Shown: piece after piece, positions 59,319-64,000 of the stretch
How positions within the stretch are numbered: the stretch's first letter is position 1
Layout of the letters: the number at the start of each line of letters is the position of its first letter
Source: JAHEKD01 sp965215945
Lineage (GTDB): Bacteria > Pseudomonadota > Gammaproteobacteria > Arenicellales > JAHEKD01
Length of the DNA stretch: 64,000 bases
Direction of reading: 5' to 3'
Assembly (NCBI GenBank): GCA_965215945.1
Contig: CBDCFC010000021.1
Span: 1 to 64,000 of the forward strand
Made by a program: the position numbers and the translations under genes
Notes under the pieces: model-generated
The model's input: the letters and a program-made list of their open reading frames with translations, nothing else
What the model was told of the DNA's origin: nothing
The model's database searches: none

Positions 59319-60196
59319 GAGAGTTTGAGCGCTTACTGAAGCAAGGCCAAAAACAGGTAGATAACAGTTCAGACCCGGTAGCTCGTTCAAATTCTGACCT
59401 TGGAGACAGTTTGGAAAGTCAGTTGAATGATCCATTATCAAGTTCTCTTCCCGATGTTAGCAGCGGAAATATTGTCGTTATGGGAGAAAAAATTTCCATA
59501 GATGTTTCATCAGATTCCATCAATGATGTTATAGACAATATAAATAATTCAAATGCCGGAGTAACGGCCTCATACAATACAAGCACCAATAAATTTGAGA
59601 TTACAGATGACCAGGATTTTAACATAAGTAACGGCAGCAGTAATTTTTTTGCCGAACTGGATGTAACTACAGGCACAATAGTAAGTGACGAAGAAGATAC
59701 ACAGGTAGCTTTTTTTAAATCGGATAAATTTGTTGATGCCTTTAATCGTTTTAATAGAAAAATGAATGCCTTTTTTGTAACTGCGGCTGATGTGAGTCAG
59801 AAGCTGGGGATTGCAAATGACGAGGATGAGGATGGTGAAACTCTTCCTGAAAACCCTTTTACTACGGATGTTAAAAATGCTGTGGAAAACGCTGTGACCA
59901 GTCAGTTCGATGAAGATTTTGACGGAGAGGGCAAAGCACGTTTTAAGTTTGGTTTTACAATTTCTTTCAGTACGGGAGATTTTTTGGAACTGGACAGTAA
60001 GGAGTTTGAAAATAAACTGGACGGCAATGTACAGACGATGCTGGATTTCTTTTTAACTGAAGTAGACGATACCAATACCAGTAACGGAGGAATGCTAAGC
60101 CTTCTTGAAGATACCTTTAATACCATGAATGCGGATCTACTTGAGAAGATTAATGCCAAAGATAAAACCGGTTTATTGGTAGATGTCGAAGCCTGA
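59315..60196 (+). CDS. reduced FliD-like (flagellar hook-associated) protein
   Basis: A 293-residue protein. Residues about 55-100 (ISIDVSSDSINDVIDNINNSNAGVTASYNTSTNKFEITDD) match the flagellin hook IN motif, and the C-terminus (GDFLELDSKEFENKLDGNVQTMLDFF ... GGMLSLLEDTFNTMNADL) matches FliD C-terminal sequence (G-x-L-x-LD-x-x-x-F...). FliD caps normally have over 450 residues, so the central part is shortened. No other flagellar gene is in the window. It is either a compact cap or a FliD-derived protein with another task; Glu/Asp-rich stretches suggest a secreted form. Confidence 0.7.
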   Translation: MREFERLLKQGQKQVDNSSDPVARSNSDLGDSLESQLNDPLSSSLPDVSSGNIVVMGEKISIDVSSDSINDVIDNINNSNAGVTASYNTSTNKFEITDDQDFNISNGSSNFFAELDVTTGTIVSDEEDTQVAFFKSDKFVDAFNRFNRKMNAFFVTAADVSQKLGIANDEDEDGETLPENPFTTDVKNAVENAVTSQFDEDFDGEGKARFKFGFTISFSTGDFLELDSKEFENKLDGNVQTMLDFFLTEVDDTNTSNGGMLSLLEDTFNTMNADLLEKINAKDKTGLLVDVEA

Positions 60197-60243
60197 TGAA
60201 AATTCTAACTGAGAAATAATGTTCTCGCATTCATGCAAGTCTA

Positions 60244-60272
60244 TTGAAAATGACCGTCAGTGTTGTTAGGAT
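60244..60272 (+). promoter_or_regulatory. possible promoter of the discoidin lipoprotein gene
   Basis: TTGAAA (60244-60249), a 17-bp spacer and TAGGAT (60267-60272, 4 of 6) lie about 30 nt before the ATG at 60301. Confidence 0.4.
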
Positions 60273-60300
60273 TTAATAAATCAAATGGTGTCTGGGTGTC

Positions 60301-60909
60301 ATGCTGAAATTTTTAAATATTTTACTTTTGGGTTCGTTTTTTGTGTTTCTAACTTCGTGTGGCGAAGAAGAGCCAGCGCCTGAAATGACTCCTGCAGTGC
60401 AGAATACTGATCCAGTACCCGAACCCAAAGAAGAGCCGCCAAAACCTTCTCAGAAAAAGAAAATCCTGGTTAAAAATAAAAAGGGATGGAAGGTCTTCAG
60501 TGCAAATAGTTCTATGCCGGATTCAAAACCATGGAAGGCCATCGACGGCAAACCAAAAACTTTCTGGCATACAGAGTGGAAACCGAAAAAACCAAAACAT
60601 CCGCACCACATAAGTGTTGATCTGGGCAAAGAGCATGAAATTCACGGTTTTTCATACCTGACCCGGCAGGATAAGACGCTTAATGGAACAATAAATGAAT
60701 ATGACTTTTATATATCGAATGACAAAAAGAAATGGGGGGAACCAGTTTCTTCAGGAATATTTGAGGATATAAAATATGACCGTGGACTGCAGGTCATCTA
60801 TTTCGATAAAATGATCAAAGGCCGCTATATAAAACTGGTAGCAAAGTCTGAAGTTCAGGATCTTCCTTACGCCTGCTGTGCCGAGATCAATATTGTTATT
60901 GAGCAGTAA
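60301..60909 (+). CDS. lipoprotein with discoidin (F5/8 type C) domain
   Basis: A 202-residue protein with a lipobox (FLTSC, Cys20), a Pro/Glu-rich linker (about 22-55), then a discoidin domain: SSMPDSKPWKAIDGKPKTFWHTEW, HHISVDLGKEHEIHGFSYLTRQD, YDFYISNDKKKWGEP and GRYIKLVAKSEV. Discoidin domains bind carbohydrates or lipids. It is an envelope lipoprotein with likely glycan-binding function. Single gene, convergent with the helicase-like gene. Confidence 0.85.
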   Translation: MLKFLNILLLGSFFVFLTSCGEEEPAPEMTPAVQNTDPVPEPKEEPPKPSQKKKILVKNKKGWKVFSANSSMPDSKPWKAIDGKPKTFWHTEWKPKKPKHPHHISVDLGKEHEIHGFSYLTRQDKTLNGTINEYDFYISNDKKKWGEPVSSGIFEDIKYDRGLQVIYFDKMIKGRYIKLVAKSEVQDLPYACCAEINIVIEQ

Positions 60910-60912
60910 GCT

Positions 60913-63666
60913 TTAAACAAGCAATTGGCAAATTCTGCATTGAGGCCTGAGCTTAAATTCAGCGTTTGAGACCATTTCTTTAATTTGTGTCCTGACTTCC
61001 GGTATACGGTGCCCCATCATCGGTTCATTTGAAATCAAAGTTTGCCAGTTATTCAAAAATACCGCCAGTTCATTTTTCTTAGCAAAACTTTCAGGTACTC
61101 CAAATGGCACTTTTAAGTTATTTGAGCTGTCGGTGAATATTCTGGATAAAATGTTTCCGCCGCCGTCCGGAGCACAACTCAGAATAACCACATAGTGCTG
61201 TTGGTTAATAGGCTTAAATAAAGCGGCGAGTGTGGAAAAGATAAGATTTCTGGTTTTGATGGTACAGTTACTTATTTCAGCTCTGAAAACTCCAGGTCTT
61301 CTGACAGATAAAGTAAGTTCAGGTTTTTCATCAATTTTATTTAGTTCGAGCACAGTTTTAATGACGAACTGGCACAAGTTCTCTACAAAATCTTTTGAAT
61401 TGAAGTTATAGCCTACAGATTTTTTTCGTTTTAGCCTCTGTGTATGGAATTTTTTGAAAGGATCCAGATTTGGATCCATGTTGATTTCCAAAGCTTCTTT
61501 TATGAACTGATCTTTGTCGTGCTTGGCCATCCACATGTCATATGTATGTTGTCGTGTGGGAATCAGACGCATGGCTGTATCATTAATTTCATTGATCAGA
61601 TTTTTAGAGAGGGTTTTCATTTTCACCTTTAACTCCGGGTGAAAATAGCTAATTCCTTTTTCAAACTCGCCATCTTCGCATAAGTGCCAGCCATGTTGTT
61701 TTCGGGATGCCATTCGTTCGTAGTCAGCCATTCCGAATTCTATTTCGGGCATGAGAGAGCAAAAATCCCATAAGTGTTTTGCCTGAACAGGTTCATCATC
61801 CATCATTAGAATTCTGGCAAGTAAACGAATACCAAACAATTCAGAATTGGCTGAGGACATATTAAAGAATGTATTAAAGCTGATGCCATCCCATTTAGAA
61901 CTTAAAAATTCCCGCCCTACGATAAAACAGTGAGTAACTCTTTTATTGAGAAGGTTTTTGATTAATGGAATCCAGAATTCTCTAAAATTGTGAATTCCGG
62001 GAACTGAAATGTAGCAATAGCCGCTTTCTTCCTTTTGAATGACTTCCAGGCCGTCAATTTTTGAAGCTGCATTTTCAACTTCTTTAGAAAGGATTTTAGT
62101 AAACTTGGGATTGAAGTAAATTGTATCGCCATAAAATACGATGGGATTCAGCTGGAGTGTAATAGGGTTTTTCTCCAATTTTTCCAATATGGAAATCATC
62201 CCGCAGCAACTGTCATCAAATTCATTTCCGGGGAAAAGCTCGGAGGCGCTAGAGTTATCAATGAAATCACTGATGATCAAGGCTTTTATATTTCTTTCCA
62301 GGCTGATAAACTCTTCTGAAAGGTACTTTATAAGCAGCTCTTCTTTATTGGCAGAGCGGTTAAGGATATTTGGAATAAGACTGGTTCTTGTATCAATGTT
62401 TATTTCATTAATTTCAAATCCTAAAGGTCTAAAAGCCATTATTAAAGATTCACCGATGCGACGCTCATCTTTATTATCGGATAGAAGTAACACTCTAAAA
62501 ATATAGTCACGAATTACCGGAAGTAAGTTGCTGAATTGAACTTCACCCATTTTATCCAGGAAAACTTTCCAGACGGATGATAAAGGCAAAGAACGGCCTA
62601 CCATAAAGTTCAGTACCGAAACGACATAATCGTTTCGTTTTGCCCAGTTACCGGGAATGTCCCTTTCCAAAAAGTTTAATTCTCTGCTTACGAAGTCTGT
62701 TAATGTTACTTTAACTAAGTTTTGATCTTCAACCTGAGCCAGTACCTCATTTAAGTAACTGCTGGCATTTCTCAAAAACTCTTTTTCACTTTCTGTAGGC
62801 TCGGTAAAAGCCATCAAACCCAGGTAAGGTTTAAAGCATTTATCCTGAACCAGAAGTGGAAGTTTAACTTCAATAGGGCTCTTGTCGAAAAGGGAAGTTT
62901 GAAGGTGGAAGTTGCCCGGGCTCAATTCATTAAGGTTTACTTTTAAAGGACTTAAGTTGATCAGCTTGGAAGTACCAAAATGGTTAATTATATATGAGAG
63001 TACTTCCGCCCAGATGCCCGTAACTTCATTGCTGTCGTCACATATAATCAGTCCGGTGTTATTGTCCTGAAGGTTTTTAATGAAAGAATCAAGATGTTTG
63101 CTGCGCCATCTGGTGTCAATTAGTTTTTCATCATCACCCAGTTCAATAAAGCGAAGAAGCTGATCATTGTATCGGCTTAATTGCCGGATCGCTTCATCAT
63201 TAAGCATGGCTTCAGATTCTTTTAGAGCGTCGTAATCGCCAATATTATCATTATCCTGGTCCCAGGAACCAACAGAAGCCAGTTCGTATTCCCAATAAGC
63301 GCGTGCTGTATACCTTTGCTCAGAGGTAGCGTTAAGGGAATAGCAGAATTTACTGTAAGTAGCCAGTGAAAACAATGATGGTTTTTGATCGAGTTTTAGC
63401 TCAGTCATAAAGTCACTGCAGTCATCTAAACCAAATAAGTCCTTAAACTGTTCCTGCCATTCTGAAAAGCGGCTAGAGTCAGTGCATAATATCAGCGTGG
63501 GGACTTGTTTGACAGCAGCGAGATGAAGGAGTGACTGATTAACAGCTTTTTGCCTTGGGCTCAAAAGGCCTATTTTATTTTGTACAGCCCACTTTTTTTC
63601 TACCTGGGATAAAATAAACTTTTGAACATTTAGCAGTTCTTGAGTTGGTTTTAGCTTATCCCACAT
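60913..63666 (-). CDS. degenerate SF2-helicase-like protein
   Basis: A 917-residue soluble protein. Near the start LSPRQKAVNQSLLHLAAVKQVPTLILCTDSS...WQEQF holds the place of helicase motifs I/Ia, yet no GxGKT is present. NNTGLIICDDSNEV sits where DEAH-like motif II would be. The C-terminal half has CFIVGREFLSSKWDGISFNTFFNMSSANS (motif V, usually GEGWDxPxxNxLI), RLLARILMMDDE (motif VI, usually QMRGRSLRLDP), and WDFCSLMPEIEFGMADYERMASRKQHGWHLCEDGEFEKGISYFHPEL, which matches the tail of a family of large DEAD/DEAH proteins. So it looks like a helicase without ATPase residues. Function unknown. Confidence 0.6.
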   Translation of the reverse strand: MWDKLKPTQELLNVQKFILSQVEKKWAVQNKIGLLSPRQKAVNQSLLHLAAVKQVPTLILCTDSSRFSEWQEQFKDLFGLDDCSDFMTELKLDQKPSLFSLATYSKFCYSLNATSEQRYTARAYWEYELASVGSWDQDNDNIGDYDALKESEAMLNDEAIRQLSRYNDQLLRFIELGDDEKLIDTRWRSKHLDSFIKNLQDNNTGLIICDDSNEVTGIWAEVLSYIINHFGTSKLINLSPLKVNLNELSPGNFHLQTSLFDKSPIEVKLPLLVQDKCFKPYLGLMAFTEPTESEKEFLRNASSYLNEVLAQVEDQNLVKVTLTDFVSRELNFLERDIPGNWAKRNDYVVSVLNFMVGRSLPLSSVWKVFLDKMGEVQFSNLLPVIRDYIFRVLLLSDNKDERRIGESLIMAFRPLGFEINEINIDTRTSLIPNILNRSANKEELLIKYLSEEFISLERNIKALIISDFIDNSSASELFPGNEFDDSCCGMISILEKLEKNPITLQLNPIVFYGDTIYFNPKFTKILSKEVENAASKIDGLEVIQKEESGYCYISVPGIHNFREFWIPLIKNLLNKRVTHCFIVGREFLSSKWDGISFNTFFNMSSANSELFGIRLLARILMMDDEPVQAKHLWDFCSLMPEIEFGMADYERMASRKQHGWHLCEDGEFEKGISYFHPELKVKMKTLSKNLINEINDTAMRLIPTRQHTYDMWMAKHDKDQFIKEALEINMDPNLDPFKKFHTQRLKRKKSVGYNFNSKDFVENLCQFVIKTVLELNKIDEKPELTLSVRRPGVFRAEISNCTIKTRNLIFSTLAALFKPINQQHYVVILSCAPDGGGNILSRIFTDSSNNLKVPFGVPESFAKKNELAVFLNNWQTLISNEPMMGHRIPEVRTQIKEMVSNAEFKLRPQCRICQLLV

Positions 63667-63784
63667 AAAAATCCTTGGAAAGTTTACACTGTTTAATTTT
63701 ATACCTGAGAGTTGTATATTCTACTTATAAAGAACAAAACATAATTATATTGTGGTATAAAACCCTGTTATTCTGGACCTAATC

Positions 63785-64000
63785 ATGAAGTTTAAATCCT
63801 TTCTTATCATATTATGCACAATTTTTTCACTGCATGCAGTCGAAGATCTGCCTTCTCTTTATAAAATTTCGGCACCAAAAGATTTTAATTCTGGAGAAAA
63901 AGTCTTTTCAGAAGTAGTAAAGATAGTTAAAGATGGCTTTTACGATTCCGATAATTTGACGGAAAATGATCTTTATTATGCGGCAATTAGAGGGATTTTG
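63785..64000 (+). CDS. S41-like C-terminal processing peptidase (partial, 5' end)
   Basis: The ATG at 63785 opens a frame of 72 codons reaching the window end. A signal peptide (MKFKSFLIILCTIFSLHA) is followed by VVKIVKDGFYDSDNLTENDLYYAAIRGIL, which resembles the N-terminal helical region of S41 processing peptidases (V...Y-x-D...L-x-x-AI-x-G-ML). Catalytic Ser/Lys lie beyond the window. Only the start is visible, so the family call is tentative. Confidence 0.5.
   Translation, partial: MKFKSFLIILCTIFSLHAVEDLPSLYKISAPKDFNSGEKVFSEVVKIVKDGFYDSDNLTENDLYYAAIRGIL

Noticed and set aside
60913..63666. Intact anti-phage helicase system
   Set aside because: Walker A and DEAH are absent and there are no nuclease, methylase or other defence genes next to it.
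1..64000. CRISPR array, tRNA and rRNA genes, prophage
   Set aside because: No regularly spaced direct repeats, no tRNA-like TTC-arm with CCA context and no rRNA-like stretches were seen in the intergenic regions read.

Overview
The window looks like chromosomal DNA of a member of the Lentisphaerota or a close PVC-group relative. This is inferred from gene content, not from a marker gene: no rRNA or tRNA gene was seen. The main pointers are the PSD1-type (PSCyt1/DUF1549/DUF1553) plus DUF1501 gene pair, two tandem pseudopilin-like proteins with the FTLIELLVVIAIIGILAS-type N-terminus, a TonB-dependent receptor and many lipoproteins (Gram-negative envelope), and AT-rich DNA. Genes are densely packed and often overlap by ATGA or TGATG.

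Layout. 1-5800: a small secreted protein, then a leftward trio of two paralogous small membrane proteins and a giant AsmA-like envelope protein. 5960-13550: a stand-alone RecB-like nuclease of the TM0106 type, a secreted two-gene operon of unknown function, an ankyrin-repeat lipoprotein and another secreted protein. 13530-15175: leftward nrdR with a divergent ATP-cone-like partner, and a Trm112-like protein. 15367-19801: a rightward run of DUF2062, MlaE, MlaF and MlaD (lipid transport), and a riboflavin synthase fused to a decayed DHBP-synthase-like domain. 19866-24271: a receiver/histidine kinase hybrid, then a leftward DUF547 lipoprotein and a large flavoprotein/ferredoxin membrane fusion. 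24486-30313: a zinc-ribbon Ser/Thr kinase followed by two paralogous membrane proteins and a lipoprotein. 30448-33226: two pseudopilin-like genes, each with its own promoter, and citrate synthase. 33635-39767: a DUF1501/PSD1 operon divergent from a ROK regulator, with palindromic operator candidates between them. 39839-48476: an unknown protein, a Cys/Met-metabolism-type PLP enzyme with a long N-terminal extension, a TonB receptor, a CxxC-rich secreted protein and a prenyltransferase-like secreted repeat protein. 48585-49572: a candidate structured non-coding RNA with its own promoter and terminator, a cytochrome c'-like lipoprotein, and a 196-bp element with perfect 18-bp terminal inverted repeats. 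49607-57066: SlyD, an 11-repeat DUF349 protein, SerA, an FGE-fold protein without the catalytic cysteines, and a glycosyltransferase. 57189-64000: an overlooked 38-residue ORF, nitroreductase, a His-rich membrane protein, a reduced FliD-like protein, a discoidin lipoprotein, a degenerate SF2-helicase-like protein, and the start of an S41-like peptidase.

Most of the window is housekeeping and envelope biology. No CRISPR array, prophage or intact defence island was found. The items most worth following up are the RibE-RibB-like fusion inside the Mla operon, the degenerate helicase-like protein, the unassigned RNA at about 48620-48873, the inverted-repeat element at 49377-49572, the ROK operator pair about 157 bp apart, and the small ORF at 57189-57305.
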